Origin: Treponema sp.
GTDB lineage: Bacteria; Spirochaetota; Spirochaetia; Treponematales; Treponemataceae
Length of the DNA stretch: 42,228 nucleotides
Direction of reading: 5' to 3'
Assembly (NCBI GenBank): GCA_017450535.1
Contig: JAFSTK010000126.1
Location: 1 to 42,228, forward strand
In this document: positions 22,714 through 31,681 of the stretch, one piece after another
Layout: each line of letters begins with the position of its first letter
Numbering within the stretch: position 1 is the stretch's first letter
Notes under the pieces: generated by a model
The model's input: only the letters and a program-made list of their open reading frames with translations
Database searches by the model: none
Told to the model about the DNA's origin: nothing
Position numbers and translations under genes: made by a program

Positions 22714-23739
22714 TTATCGATTCATTTCGCTTTGTTGACCTTTATTCTGGTGAGAAGCAATCATCGCGCTGATTTCATTGAAATCGGACAAAAGCAAATC
22801 GCCAAAGACAGTATTTTTGACGGCACAAGTAGCATTGCCGAATTCCATTGCTTTCTTTGGGTCGCCATATTTGAGCAATCCGAACAGAACGCCAGCACAG
22901 AATGCGTCGCCACTACCAATTCTGTCTACAACGTCAATATTTTTGTACGGCTCTTCGGTGTAGAATGTATCATTGTTATGGCTGTAAACCGTAGAAGTAA
23001 ACGAATGGTTTTTTGGCGAAATAACTTCGCGCTCAGATGATGCGATGTATTTGATATTGGGGAAGTCTTTACAGAATTCGCGGTGCATATCCTGCAACGT
23101 GCCTTTTTTCTGGAACATGCGACGGCAGCTTTCTTCTGAGATAAACAAAACATCCACATACGGCAGGACTTTTTTAATTGTCTCGCGAGCAGTATCTTCA
23201 TCCCAGAGGGTCGCGCGATAATTTACGTCAAAAGCGATTTTTGCGCCCGCCTGTTTAAAGCGTTTAATCATTTCAATGGCAATATTGCGCAGGTTTTCTG
23301 AAACTGCCAGCGTAATGCCAGACGTGTAGAACATTTTTGTGGAAGAGTACACGCTTTCCGGCACATCTTCCAATTTCATTTTCCAGATAGATGAGTGACG
23401 GCGATCGTACACGACTTTTGGCTTACGGGGATATGCGCCATTCTCATAGAAATAAATTCCAAGGCGCGCGTCAGGATTGTCGTCAAAAATGATAAAGTCA
23501 TCGCTTACGCCACTGAAGCGGATACGATTTTTTACGAAGAATCCAATGTCATTGTGGGGAAGTTGTGTGATGACACCTGTGCGCAATCCAAGCAAGGAGA
23601 CACCAGAAGCCACATTCAGTTCTGCACCGCCCGCATGTTTTTCAAATGAATCGCAACGACCAATACGCTGGTTTGTTGGCGGCGACAAGCGCAACATTAT
23701 TTCTCCAAATGTAATCAAATCGAAATCTTTATCTGCCAT
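22714..23739 (-). CDS. kdgK: 2-dehydro-3-deoxygluconokinase (PfkB family)
   Basis: 341 residues. FDLITFGEIMLRLSPP and HAGGAELNVASGVSLLG are the substrate-binding N-terminal blocks of KDG kinases; DRIGSGDAFCAGVLFGLL near residue 280 is PfkB signature 2 with the catalytic Asp. It phosphorylates 2-keto-3-deoxygluconate to KDPG, the step before aldol cleavage in pectin and uronate breakdown. AGGAG precedes the ATG. It lies 23 bp after ricT on the same strand, an odd operon partner, and far from the other pectin genes of the window. Confidence 0.88.
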   Translation of the reverse strand: MADKDFDLITFGEIMLRLSPPTNQRIGRCDSFEKHAGGAELNVASGVSLLGLRTGVITQLPHNDIGFFVKNRIRFSGVSDDFIIFDDNPDARLGIYFYENGAYPRKPKVVYDRRHSSIWKMKLEDVPESVYSSTKMFYTSGITLAVSENLRNIAIEMIKRFKQAGAKIAFDVNYRATLWDEDTARETIKKVLPYVDVLFISEESCRRMFQKKGTLQDMHREFCKDFPNIKYIASSEREVISPKNHSFTSTVYSHNNDTFYTEEPYKNIDVVDRIGSGDAFCAGVLFGLLKYGDPKKAMEFGNATCAVKNTVFGDLLLSDFNEISAMIASHQNKGQQSEMNR

Positions 23740-23762
23740 AGTGTTATTCTCCTGTGCTGGGA

Positions 23763-24686
23763 TTAATTAATTTTCCAACGGTTGCCGTTTCGTTCAAAGC
23801 GGGATGCAGGTATTTCAAGTAAACGACCATCTTCGCCCAGCATTTTTATCATCTGAGTGAGCGGGTTTACGTCAGTGATGCGGAAATTTGTCTCATCGTA
23901 GAAAAGTCGTAGACCCTCGTTGGGCAATTTTTTACGGGCTTCCGAATACCATTTGTATTCATAGCTCAAGCAGCACAAAAGTCGTCCGCACTGTCCGCTG
24001 ATTTTCATGGAATTGAGCGAAAGGTTTTGCTCTTTTGCCATTTTGATGGAGACGGGCGGTAATTTGTCGCTTACCGAATGGCAGCAATATGGTCTGCCAC
24101 ATACGCCTAAACCGCCGGTAATTCTGCTTTCATCGCGCACGCCAATCTGCCGCAATTCGATGCGCATCTTAAAAATGCTTACCAAATCTTTTACCAGCTC
24201 ACGGAAGTCTACGCGGTTGTCGCTGGAGAAGAAGAACAGTGCTTTTTGCTCTTCAAGTAAGAAATGCACCGCCACAAGTTTCATGTCCAGTTTATGTGCC
24301 GCAACTTTTTCTTTGAAAGTCTTGAATGCTTCGGCTTCTTTGGCAGCAAGCTCATGGAATCGTTTTAAATCATCTTCGTCGGCTTTGCGGTCAATCGTTA
24401 CGATATCAGACTGCTTTATGCCGATAGGATGCTCAGCTTTTCCGAGCACCAATGCCAAATCTTTTCCGTAGCGAGTGGGGATGATAACATAATCGCCGTT
24501 TTTTAGTTGAGGAAATCCTTTGGGAACACCAGCATATACGCCTTCGGAAGAATACTCCAGACGAGTACGGTATAATGGCTTGGGGTAGGTAAAATTAACC
24601 TCTTCTTCGTAAGAGGAATCAGTGTCTTCCAGACCTTCGAGGTTATCTTCTTCGTCTTCTATATCTTTTTCAAAAATGTCGCTCAC
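23763..24686 (-). CDS. ricT: PSP1-domain protein RicT (YaaT)
   Basis: 307 residues. A charged N-terminal tail is followed by the PSP1 domain with GVCGRPYCCHS and ISGQCGRLLCCLSYEY, the paired cysteine blocks typical of RicT/YaaT. In Bacillus RicT works with RicA and RicF as an Fe-S complex that alters RNase Y activity; spirochaete roles are unstudied to my knowledge. It follows the yaaR-like gene by 30 bp, as the two occur close together in Bacillus, and ends a minus-strand run from the M23 peptidase. Confidence 0.9.
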   Translation of the reverse strand: MSDIFEKDIEDEEDNLEGLEDTDSSYEEEVNFTYPKPLYRTRLEYSSEGVYAGVPKGFPQLKNGDYVIIPTRYGKDLALVLGKAEHPIGIKQSDIVTIDRKADEDDLKRFHELAAKEAEAFKTFKEKVAAHKLDMKLVAVHFLLEEQKALFFFSSDNRVDFRELVKDLVSIFKMRIELRQIGVRDESRITGGLGVCGRPYCCHSVSDKLPPVSIKMAKEQNLSLNSMKISGQCGRLLCCLSYEYKWYSEARKKLPNEGLRLFYDETNFRITDVNPLTQMIKMLGEDGRLLEIPASRFERNGNRWKIN

Positions 24687-24716
24687 GCTTTATCTCGCTA
24701 TTTTTCTATTTTAACT

Positions 24717-25262
24717 CTAAACGGCTATTAAGTCTATAATAAGGCCGTTGATTTCTTCAACCTTTGCCAAAAGCTGAAGGTTCGCCCTTTGCAGGTACAT
24801 CATTTCAGAAGCAAGTTTGTTTAATTTTTCATCAATGATTTTTACCTGTACGCGCGGGTCGATTTTTCTGCCTTTGCGGTTAAATCCACGCCGCTGGGTT
24901 TTTTCTACTTCAAATGAATTTTTTATTATGTACTGCATGAATTGCTTTACTTTTTGGCGGTATTTTTCCATGGAAGCTAAATCTTGCCGTTGCTTTAGTT
25001 CATCGCCAGCCATTTCCACCGCATCTTTTAAAAAGACAACGGCTTCTTCCGTATTCATGCCAGCGATTTCCAGGGGCAACCCTTCTTGAACTAATGTGGC
25101 TTCTTCTTGTGATTTTGTCAGCGCGGAAATAAATGAAGGTGGTGCAGCCTTGCCGGTTTGCTCTTGTTTTTTTGCCTGCTGATTTCTTGCCGCTTGCTGA
25201 GATGCTGCCTGAGCCGCTGCGAGATACATTGCTTGTGAGCCGATGGAATCAATTGAAGGCAT
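24717..25262 (-). CDS. YaaR-like protein (DUF327)
   Basis: 181 residues. An Ala/Gln-rich N-terminal 40 residues is followed by a helical domain with KQFMQYIIKNSFEVEKTQ, RRGFNRKGRKIDPRVQVKII and a C-terminal coiled coil, matching DUF327/YaaR. The function is unknown. The ATG overlaps the bactofilin stop (ATGA, 25264-25260), so it is translated with the bactofilin, and ricT follows. The pairing suggests a role in envelope shape or in the Ric complex (inference). Confidence 0.82.
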   Translation of the reverse strand: MPSIDSIGSQAMYLAAAQAASQQAARNQQAKKQEQTGKAAPPSFISALTKSQEEATLVQEGLPLEIAGMNTEEAVVFLKDAVEMAGDELKQRQDLASMEKYRQKVKQFMQYIIKNSFEVEKTQRRGFNRKGRKIDPRVQVKIIDEKLNKLASEMMYLQRANLQLLAKVEEINGLIIDLIAV

Positions 25263-25669
25263 CAGACAACCTTACTGCGAATAGCGCGGCGGTCATTGTA
25301 GTTTTGTACGGAATGATTAAATGCGTCTTCGTCTTTAATTGAAATACAATGACCGTGCAAAACAACATCGTCTTCTACCTGAAGCCGTTTGGTTGTGACA
25401 TCGCCAATGACTGCTGAAGAAGAAAGCAAAGTGATGCCCTTGGGCGCGGTGATATCGCCAATGACAACGCCCTCAATGACAGCAGAAGCCGCAATAATAT
25501 TTCCGTGAATGCGGGACGCTTCTCCCACGTGGATATTGCTGGTAGTTTCAAGATTACCATCAACATCGCCATCAACACGAAGACGACCATTTACTCGAAT
25601 GTCGCCAGAAATAGAGGAACCTGCACCGATGACCGTGTTAATTGAAATGTTGTCGGTAGTAAATGCCAT
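25262..25669 (-). CDS. Bactofilin
   Basis: 135 residues. The central region is a regular beta-helix of short hexapeptide-like turns (VIGAGSSISGDIRVNGRL, VDGDVDGNL, IHGNIIAAS, VIGDITAPKG), as in bactofilins (PF04519), which polymerise without nucleotide into scaffolds that localise cell-wall enzymes. It lies between an M23 peptidase, starting one base after that gene's stop, and a DUF327 gene, the usual bactofilin-peptidase pairing for cell-shape control. In a spirochaete this points to helical shape or division (inference). Confidence 0.92.
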   Translation of the reverse strand: MAFTTDNISINTVIGAGSSISGDIRVNGRLRVDGDVDGNLETTSNIHVGEASRIHGNIIAASAVIEGVVIGDITAPKGITLLSSSAVIGDVTTKRLQVEDDVVLHGHCISIKDEDAFNHSVQNYNDRRAIRSKVV

Positions 25670-25670
25670 A

Positions 25671-26696
25671 TTATTTTGTCGTCAGCTTCACGTTGACATA
25701 TTTTGCCGGGTCAACGACATCAGAACCGATGTGCACTTCGTAATGCAAGTGTGGACCCGTAGTAATACCCGTGTTACCAATATAGCCGATAATCTGTCTC
25801 TGTGTAACGAACTGTCCTTTCTGCACATTTGAGCGAGACATATGACAGTAGCGAGTGTAAATACCGTGTTTATGTTTGATGATAACGTAGTTTCCAAAAC
25901 TCATGTCGTAACCAACAGTAACAACCTGTCCGTTAGCCGTCGCAATAACAGGGTCGCCGCTACGCCATGTGGAGAAGTCCAGTCCTTTGTGAATGTACCA
26001 TTGTCCTGTAATTGGGTGCACATTCTGACCAAACTGCATTGAAATATGTCCGATTCCACCTCTAATCGGCCAGATGTTCGGGATATCAGCAAACAAATTT
26101 TCCTGGCTTTCCAACATCTTTCCGATTTCTTCGATTGGCTGAACAGCACTTTCCAAATATGAATTTAACAGGCGGATATCGTTTGCCTCGCGTGTTGAGC
26201 CTGTTACTTGTTCCTGTGTGTCAAATAATGAAGAAAGGTCTGAGTCGCCCATGGAGGCGCGGGAAACGGAAGATGACTGATTGATACCGATTAAAGACAA
26301 AGCCTGAGAGAGGGATGACTGAAAGCGTTTTGCTGTCTGAAGTAAATTGTTGTTTTCGTCACGGAGCTCGTCAAGGCTTGCCAATGTCTGACGATTTTCG
26401 CTCATCAGACGGCTGATTTCTGCGCCAGAGCCTGCTGCCTGACGGTTAAAATAGACAAAAGAAGAGACAACACCGATAACCAAAATTGCGGCACATGCCA
26501 AAGCGAACACGTTTGTCTGGAAATTGACAACTTTTCCTTTTGCGTGAGGAACAATCATGATGGTAAGTTTGCTGTCGCAGAGCTTAAAGAATTTTCCGAA
26601 TACGCTTCCAATGGCTCCAAAAAAGCGGCGCATTGCGTTTATGAAAGAAGAGACTGCATTTTTTTCCAGACGCTTATAATGACGTGTCCTAGCCAT
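25671..26696 (-). CDS. Membrane-anchored M23 peptidase (LytM type)
   Basis: 341 residues. A basic cytoplasmic N-terminus (1-66) precedes a membrane helix (about 68-84), a coiled-coil region (about 95-130) and a linker. The M23 domain (about 225-335) has GQNVHPITGQWYIHKGLDF supplying His and Asp ligands and HLHYEV supplying the catalytic and final zinc His. It would cleave peptidoglycan crosslinks in the periplasm and is first in the operon with the bactofilin, which probably positions it. ATG 26696 follows GGAGAG. Confidence 0.92.
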   Translation of the reverse strand: MARTRHYKRLEKNAVSSFINAMRRFFGAIGSVFGKFFKLCDSKLTIMIVPHAKGKVVNFQTNVFALACAAILVIGVVSSFVYFNRQAAGSGAEISRLMSENRQTLASLDELRDENNNLLQTAKRFQSSLSQALSLIGINQSSSVSRASMGDSDLSSLFDTQEQVTGSTREANDIRLLNSYLESAVQPIEEIGKMLESQENLFADIPNIWPIRGGIGHISMQFGQNVHPITGQWYIHKGLDFSTWRSGDPVIATANGQVVTVGYDMSFGNYVIIKHKHGIYTRYCHMSRSNVQKGQFVTQRQIIGYIGNTGITTGPHLHYEVHIGSDVVDPAKYVNVKLTTK

Positions 26697-26745
26697 ATTG
26701 CTCTCCGTAAATTGACTATTATCCCTAGAATATTATACAAAGATA

Positions 26746-26775
26746 ATTCTAGCATATTATTCTATTCTATGTCAA
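26746..26775 (-). promoter_or_regulatory. Promoter of the M23-bactofilin-YaaR-RicT operon
   Basis: Minus strand: TTGACA (26775-26770), an 18-bp spacer, TAGAAT (26751-26746). A second possible -10, TATAAT, lies at 26737-26732. Confidence 0.55.
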
Positions 26776-26827
26776 ATTCCCCTATGTGCAATATGCAAGA
26801 CTTTTGCATATTTTTTACATTGAAAAT

Positions 26828-26856
26828 TTGACAGATAGAAAGACCTATGGTATTAT
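26828..26856 (+). promoter_or_regulatory. Promoter of tatD
   Basis: TTGACA (26828-26833), a 17-bp spacer and TATTAT (26851-26856), giving a leader of about 64 bases before the ATG at 26927. Confidence 0.7.
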
Positions 26857-26926
26857 CGGAATAGACAACAAAAGAAATAAGTTGTTTGTGGCAAAGTTTT
26901 GCCAAATTCATTTCTAGGAAAAAGCC

Positions 26927-27709
26927 ATGCAGTTTTTTGATACTCACGCCCACATCGGGCTTATATACGATGACCCTATTGAACAGTTGCGCGTCATTCA
27001 GCAGGCGAAGCAGAATGGCGTTACTCGCATTATAAGCATTAATAATAGCTTGTACGATTTTAAAATCGTCTATAACACTCTCAAATCGGTAAATGGCGTT
27101 TATCATGCCGTTGGTGTCGCACCGTCAGAAATTCTGAATCCTGGACGTGATTGGGTTGCAACGATTGAAGAGAGCGTCAAGTTGCCAAATGTCGTGGCAA
27201 TTGGCGAGACTGGCTTGGACTATTTTAAACAGTATGGCGATAAGCGTACGCAGATTGAGATGTTCATCACGCAGCTGGAGCTTGCGCAAAAATACAATCT
27301 GCCTGTTATCATCCACAACCGTGACGCTGGCAAAGATATTTTTGACGTGCTGAGCGAACGTATTCCTGAAAGCGGTGCGATTTTCCACTGCTACAGCGAA
27401 GACGCGGCATATGCGAAAAGATGTCTGGATGCCGGTTTGAATGTGTATTTCTCATTCGCAGGTAATCTGACCTACCGCAACGCGCGCAATCTGCATGAGA
27501 CTGTGCTGAATATTCCGATTGACCGTGTGCTGATTGAGACTGAAAGTCCCTTTATGATTCCCGCAGAATTCAGAGAGAAAAAGCGCACCATGCCGGCCTA
27601 CCTTCCGAGCACCGCACGCTTCCTCGCAGAAATGCTGGAAAAACCTTTGGAAGAAGTGGCCGACCAGTTGTGGAAGAACAGCTGCAAAGTGTTCAAGTTG
27701 CCAGAGTAA
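26927..27709 (+). CDS. tatD: TatD-family metal-dependent hydrolase
   Basis: 260 residues, the normal TatD length. FFDTHAHIG gives the first two metal His, GETGLDYFK the bridging Glu, PVIIHNRDAGKD and IFHCYSEDAAYAKR further His ligands, and IETESPFM the catalytic acidic position (usually TDxP; here TESP, with Glu for Asp). TatD proteins are cytoplasmic nucleases or deacylases. The spacing to dus is short (12 bp), so both are probably in one transcript. AGGAA precedes the ATG. Confidence 0.9.
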   Translation: MQFFDTHAHIGLIYDDPIEQLRVIQQAKQNGVTRIISINNSLYDFKIVYNTLKSVNGVYHAVGVAPSEILNPGRDWVATIEESVKLPNVVAIGETGLDYFKQYGDKRTQIEMFITQLELAQKYNLPVIIHNRDAGKDIFDVLSERIPESGAIFHCYSEDAAYAKRCLDAGLNVYFSFAGNLTYRNARNLHETVLNIPIDRVLIETESPFMIPAEFREKKRTMPAYLPSTARFLAEMLEKPLEEVADQLWKNSCKVFKLPE

Positions 27710-27721
27710 AGCGAAATAACG

Positions 27722-28783
27722 GTGTCTCTCTTTCATCCTGTAAAAATTGGTTCTCTTTTGCTTGACGGCAATTTGTTTCTTGCGCCAGTGGCAGGGTATT
27801 CTGACCGTGCCTTTCGGTCGATTTGCCGGGAATGCGGGGCGAATTTTGCGTATACGGAGATGGTATCTGCTGAGGCGTTGACGCGCGGTTCTGGCAAAAC
27901 GGAAGAGCTGATGCGTCGTGCGCCAAACGAAGAGCAGTATGCGGTGCAGATTTTTGGCGGCAAGCCTGAGACGATGGCTGACGCAGCGCGGATTGTTTTG
28001 GAACGGACAAGTTGTGAGTGTGTCGATATAAACGGCGGCTGTCCTGTTCCTAAAATCATCAAGACGAATGCAGGAAGCGCGCTTACCCGTGACCCAGAGC
28101 ATTTGTACCGCATTGTAAGTGCTGTCGTCAAAGCAGTAAAAGATTACGACGGAAAGCGGATAAACCGGGCAGGCGACATTGTTCCTTACGAAAAAGAAAT
28201 TCCTGTGACAGTAAAATTCCGGCTGGGCTGGGACAGTGAGCACATCACGTGGAAAGAGTGTGCAGAGGCCGCTATTGCGGCAGGAGCAAGCGCATTGACT
28301 ATGCATGGTCGCACGCGGGCACAAGGCTACGAGGGCAAGGCTGATTGGCGCGCGCTCGCAGAATTGGTTTCGTTAGTGCGGGAAAAGACGGCTGATGCCC
28401 AGCAAAAAATCCCGGTGTTCGGAAGCGGTGATGCCTTTACGCCGGAGGATGCCAAATGTATGCTGGAAGAAACCGGCTGTGATGCGGTGATGTTTGCGCG
28501 CGGTGCGATGGGAAATCCGTTCCTGTTTACGCAGACACACGATTTTCTGACGACAGGCGAAATTCATGAGATAGATTCAAAAGCGCGCATTGAAGCCGGC
28601 TTCCGTGAGCTTGATTTACTGGTAGCCGACCGCGGTGAAAAAAGCGCGTGTCTTGAGATGCGCAAACGCTTCTGCGCTTACAGTCGTGGCATTCCGGGCG
28701 GTGGTGCGTTACGCAAGCAGCTTGTTCAGGCAGAAACGGTGGCACAGTTTAGAGAGACGTTTGCGAATGCGATGCAGACCTAA
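27722..28783 (+). CDS. tRNA-dihydrouridine synthase
   Basis: 353 residues. LFLAPVAGYSDRAFRSICRE is the FMN-binding first strand, EMVSAEAL the Dus hallmark, INGGCPVPKIIKTNAGSAL the catalytic-Cys loop, LTMHGRTRAQGYEGKADW the FMN phosphate/tRNA loop and AVMFARGAMGNPFLF the last FMN strand. It reduces specific uridines in tRNA D-loops with NADPH. The start is GTG 27722, with no good alternative. The family member (DusA/B/C) is most like DusB but not proven. Confidence 0.93.
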   Translation: MSLFHPVKIGSLLLDGNLFLAPVAGYSDRAFRSICRECGANFAYTEMVSAEALTRGSGKTEELMRRAPNEEQYAVQIFGGKPETMADAARIVLERTSCECVDINGGCPVPKIIKTNAGSALTRDPEHLYRIVSAVVKAVKDYDGKRINRAGDIVPYEKEIPVTVKFRLGWDSEHITWKECAEAAIAAGASALTMHGRTRAQGYEGKADWRALAELVSLVREKTADAQQKIPVFGSGDAFTPEDAKCMLEETGCDAVMFARGAMGNPFLFTQTHDFLTTGEIHEIDSKARIEAGFRELDLLVADRGEKSACLEMRKRFCAYSRGIPGGGALRKQLVQAETVAQFRETFANAMQT

Positions 28784-28951
28784 GCCGTGCTGGAAGAGAA
28801 AGGGGGTCTGGGGGAAGGAGAAACAACGCTTCGGAGTAGAGGTTTCTTCTTCCCACAGAAATACGCGGGGTCTTAGGGGCTGCGCAAGCCCCTAGGCGAA
28901 AGGGGTATGGAGCCAACGCAGTGGCGACTAGGGGAAAGGCTTTTCCCTCTA
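28784..28951. repeat. GC-rich intergenic region with two hairpins, possibly a dispersed repeat
   Basis: The region between dus and the next promoter is purine-rich. TAGGGGCT (28874-28881) pairs perfectly with AGCCCCTA (28887-28894) over a 5-base loop, and GGGAAA pairs with TTTCCC (about 28932-28947). Neither has a T-run, so termination is uncertain. GGAGCCAACGCAGTGG (28910-28925) resembles part of the element at 1921-2033, suggesting one repeat family. Confidence 0.45.
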
Positions 28952-28980
28952 TTGTAAAATTCAGAAAATAGTCGTAGAAT
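28952..28980 (+). promoter_or_regulatory. Promoter ending just before the 28989 start
   Basis: TTGTAA (28952-28957), a 17-bp spacer and TAGAAT (28975-28980). Transcription is expected near 28987, two bases before the ATG, and there is no ribosome site, so the message may be leaderless. Confidence 0.55.
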
Positions 28981-28988
28981 AGAATAAT

Positions 28989-30575
28989 ATGGGTTTTTTT
29001 CAGGCGATAATAGAGTTTCTCGAATCGGTTTTTAAGAGCAATTCGCCAGAAGTACGTAAACGCAATGAAATCCGTAAAATTGAAGCAGAGATAAAATCTT
29101 TCCAGCCTAATATCTACAAGAACAATTTGTTTACTCCGAATTTTGGAGAAATATTTCGCGTGTTGTATGAAAATACGAAGCCGTTGGGTGATATTTTGAT
29201 GGACACTATCTGCAATGAAGATGTTCAGCGCGCGATGTTTTTTGAGCAGCAATTGCTTTTGACGGGCTTTTCGGAAGCAAGTCAGGAAAAGCTGGAAAAC
29301 TTATCGTACGAGAACCGCAAGCAGGAAGTGTTGAATTCAAATCAGCCGATGACGGATGTGCTTCGTGTGCAGCGGCAGCGTTTGGAATCCTTGGCAAAAG
29401 AATTGAGTACGCCAGATTTTTTGAAAATTGATGAGATTATTGCGAGTCTGCATCAACTTGAGGATATCTGTCGTTACAATTACATGAGCGTTATTCATAC
29501 ATTTGACCCGGAATATATGGGCGAAAATCCGTCTTACACACCGAGTTTCCAGCCGGCAATTCCGGAGACATTGGCAGGTTCTTTGCAAGATTTGTATTAT
29601 GTTTCTGCGCGTCAGACGCTTTCTTCTTCGACGGTGCGGGCATTATGTGCGTTGGATGAAGTGCGAAAAGGGCGTGCGCTGACCTCTGATGAGACAAAGC
29701 AAATCAACATGTATTTCCGAAAAATAAATGCAATATTTACCCGGATTTTAAATGCGGAAATGCTGAAAAAACTGATTTGTATTGCCAAGAAAGACCCGGA
29801 AGCGAATCCTCAAATAGCGACATACAAACCAAATGCGCGCCAAAAATATGCTGACTTCATGGAAAAGAAATTTTTCGCTGACGAGAAAAAGTTAAAAGTC
29901 GAAATCAAGGATATCACTATTTCTGCGGAAATCCAAAAATTGTTCGGCGCAAAACCGTTGGAGCCTATCATGGGCTACAATAACGAGAATAATGAGAATT
30001 TGCAGCAGAACACGCCTGCGGCATTTACTTGGATTACGCCGGTTCAAATTGTTAAGACTTTCATAAAATACTTCCTTAACGAACCGATTATGGCATTGCT
30101 GAATGATATCGTCATCGAAGGATTTTTTAACAATAATGCGGCTAAAACGGATTTTTCTACGGATGTCTTTTCAGCAGGCGAGATTCCAAATGAGATAGAT
30201 ACTTTTGAAAAATCATTTTCACGCAATGCGCCGAACGATATTGCCATTTTGGAAGGATTTATTCGTGATAGCCACAAAGATCCTGAATTCCTCACAAGAT
30301 TGTCTGCTACTGTCGATACTATAAATAAGCAGGCGCACAATCTGATTCAGAATGCGACAAAAAAACTGTACACATTGTATGTTCAGATTAATGAGATGCT
30401 TACCGATTCCAAGAAAACTTCTCCGGACACGATAACAAATATCAAAGTCCTGTTGAATTCTTCCAGAAACCGTGATGCGGCGGAGCAGTTGGAATTGCAC
30501 TTTGAGATGTGGAAAGTCTTCTTAGAAATAATGAAGAATTATGTTTTGATTGGTGATGTGGAGAAAAAAGCATGA
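28989..30575 (+). CDS. Conserved Treponema protein of unknown function (DUF5312-like)
   Basis: 528 residues, almost wholly helical and polar, no signal peptide, with an amphipathic N-terminal segment (FFQAIIEFLESVF) that could touch the membrane. I recognise the general pattern of the spirochaete-specific DUF5312 family but not a function. The region 150-210 (FLKIDEIIASLHQLEDICRY, VIHTFDPEY) and the central Asn-rich linker near 330-345 are notable. It overlaps the diguanylate cyclase start by ATGA (30572-30575), so the two are co-translated; I recall the same neighbours in other treponemes. A role tied to c-di-GMP signalling is inferred from that. Confidence 0.7.
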   Translation: MGFFQAIIEFLESVFKSNSPEVRKRNEIRKIEAEIKSFQPNIYKNNLFTPNFGEIFRVLYENTKPLGDILMDTICNEDVQRAMFFEQQLLLTGFSEASQEKLENLSYENRKQEVLNSNQPMTDVLRVQRQRLESLAKELSTPDFLKIDEIIASLHQLEDICRYNYMSVIHTFDPEYMGENPSYTPSFQPAIPETLAGSLQDLYYVSARQTLSSSTVRALCALDEVRKGRALTSDETKQINMYFRKINAIFTRILNAEMLKKLICIAKKDPEANPQIATYKPNARQKYADFMEKKFFADEKKLKVEIKDITISAEIQKLFGAKPLEPIMGYNNENNENLQQNTPAAFTWITPVQIVKTFIKYFLNEPIMALLNDIVIEGFFNNNAAKTDFSTDVFSAGEIPNEIDTFEKSFSRNAPNDIAILEGFIRDSHKDPEFLTRLSATVDTINKQAHNLIQNATKKLYTLYVQINEMLTDSKKTSPDTITNIKVLLNSSRNRDAAEQLELHFEMWKVFLEIMKNYVLIGDVEKKA

Positions 30576-31681
30576 TGGAAAACGATCAAAATAATGCGGA
30601 ACTTTCACTTGAAGAAAAACTTTCTCAATACGAAAAGAAGATTTATGACTTGCAGCAATTGCTTGATATTTCGCGTTCTTTGTGTTCTACAATAGATTTT
30701 TCTACGCTGATTGAATCAATTTTGTATACGTGCATGGGTCAGATGCGAGTGCTTTCTGCGGGTATTTTTATTCTGAATGCGCTGGATTCTAACTCATATA
30801 TGCTGGACACTAACTATAGCGGATTGGATTTAAATCCAAATGTGAGCTACAAAATCCCTGCGACACATCCGCTGATACATGCTCTGGCTACGCATGGACA
30901 GCCCTGCACATTGGAAGAAGCGAGAAAACTATTGCCAGCTGGTACAGATATTCGTATGATAGCATCTTTGCATCCCTCGCTTTTAGTGCCGCTTATTCAA
31001 AAGAACCATTTGGACGGTATTCTGGTGCTTGGCGAGCGGTTGGATTTGGGAAATGACTTTAATTATACTGCGGAAGACAAAGACCAGATTTTGATGATTG
31101 GTTCGTTGGCGGCTATCGCAATTAACAATGCGGCTTTGGTGGAGCGTTCTTCCACAGACATGATGACGCATCTAAAACTAAAGTATTTCTTTTATAATAT
31201 ACTCACCGATAAACTTGATGCCGCTCGTGTGAATAATCTTCCGCTTGCTGTCATTATGTTTGACATTGACTTTTTTAAGCGATTCAATGATACGTATGGT
31301 CATGCTTGCGGTGACTATGTGTTGATAACAGTGGCAAAAATCATCAAGTCCAGCATTCGCGCTGAGGATTTGGCAGGACGTTACGGTGGCGAAGAGTTTA
31401 CGGTCATGTTGAATAATACGAATCGTGATGACGCCATGACTGTTGCTGACAGAATTCGCAGTAAAGTGGAACAATATGATTTTTGTTATGAAAATCTGCA
31501 CGTAAAAGTAACCATTTCCATCGGCGTTGCCGAATTTGACGCAAAATTAAATCCCGTTACCTCGCCGAAAGAATTGGTGGATCAGGCTGACCAGGCATTG
31601 TATGTTTCCAAGCGTGGCGGAAGAAACAGGGTGACTTTTGCCGACCCCGATTTAATTGCAGAGATAAAAGTACCCGAATGA
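30572..31681 (+). CDS. GAF-GGDEF diguanylate cyclase
   Basis: 369 residues: a short coiled coil (about 10-35), a GAF-like sensor (about 40-190) and a GGDEF domain (about 200-360). The active site is GGEEF at 272-276. RAED at 263-266, five residues before it, is an intact I-site for product inhibition, and FDIDFFKRFNDTYGHACGDYVL is the metal/GTP-binding half. It makes c-di-GMP in the cytoplasm. Treponema pallidum carries a single cyclase of this GAF-GGDEF kind, to my knowledge. It is translationally coupled to the genes on both sides (ATGA overlaps). The opposing HD-GYP enzyme is at 5.9 kb. Confidence 0.93.
   Translation: MMENDQNNAELSLEEKLSQYEKKIYDLQQLLDISRSLCSTIDFSTLIESILYTCMGQMRVLSAGIFILNALDSNSYMLDTNYSGLDLNPNVSYKIPATHPLIHALATHGQPCTLEEARKLLPAGTDIRMIASLHPSLLVPLIQKNHLDGILVLGERLDLGNDFNYTAEDKDQILMIGSLAAIAINNAALVERSSTDMMTHLKLKYFFYNILTDKLDAARVNNLPLAVIMFDIDFFKRFNDTYGHACGDYVLITVAKIIKSSIRAEDLAGRYGGEEFTVMLNNTNRDDAMTVADRIRSKVEQYDFCYENLHVKVTISIGVAEFDAKLNPVTSPKELVDQADQALYVSKRGGRNRVTFADPDLIAEIKVPE

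Noticed and set aside
27452-28324. 290-codon minus-strand open frame opposite tatD and dus
   Set aside because: It spans two confirmed genes on the opposite strand and its Arg/Cys/His-rich translation has no recognisable motif.
26753-28991. Identical 17-mer TAGAATAGAATAATATG at 28975-28991 (plus) and 26769-26753 (minus)
   Set aside because: Both are AT-only promoter sequences apart from a few G; a match of this length between two AT-rich promoters in 42 kb can arise by chance, and no flanking similarity extends it.
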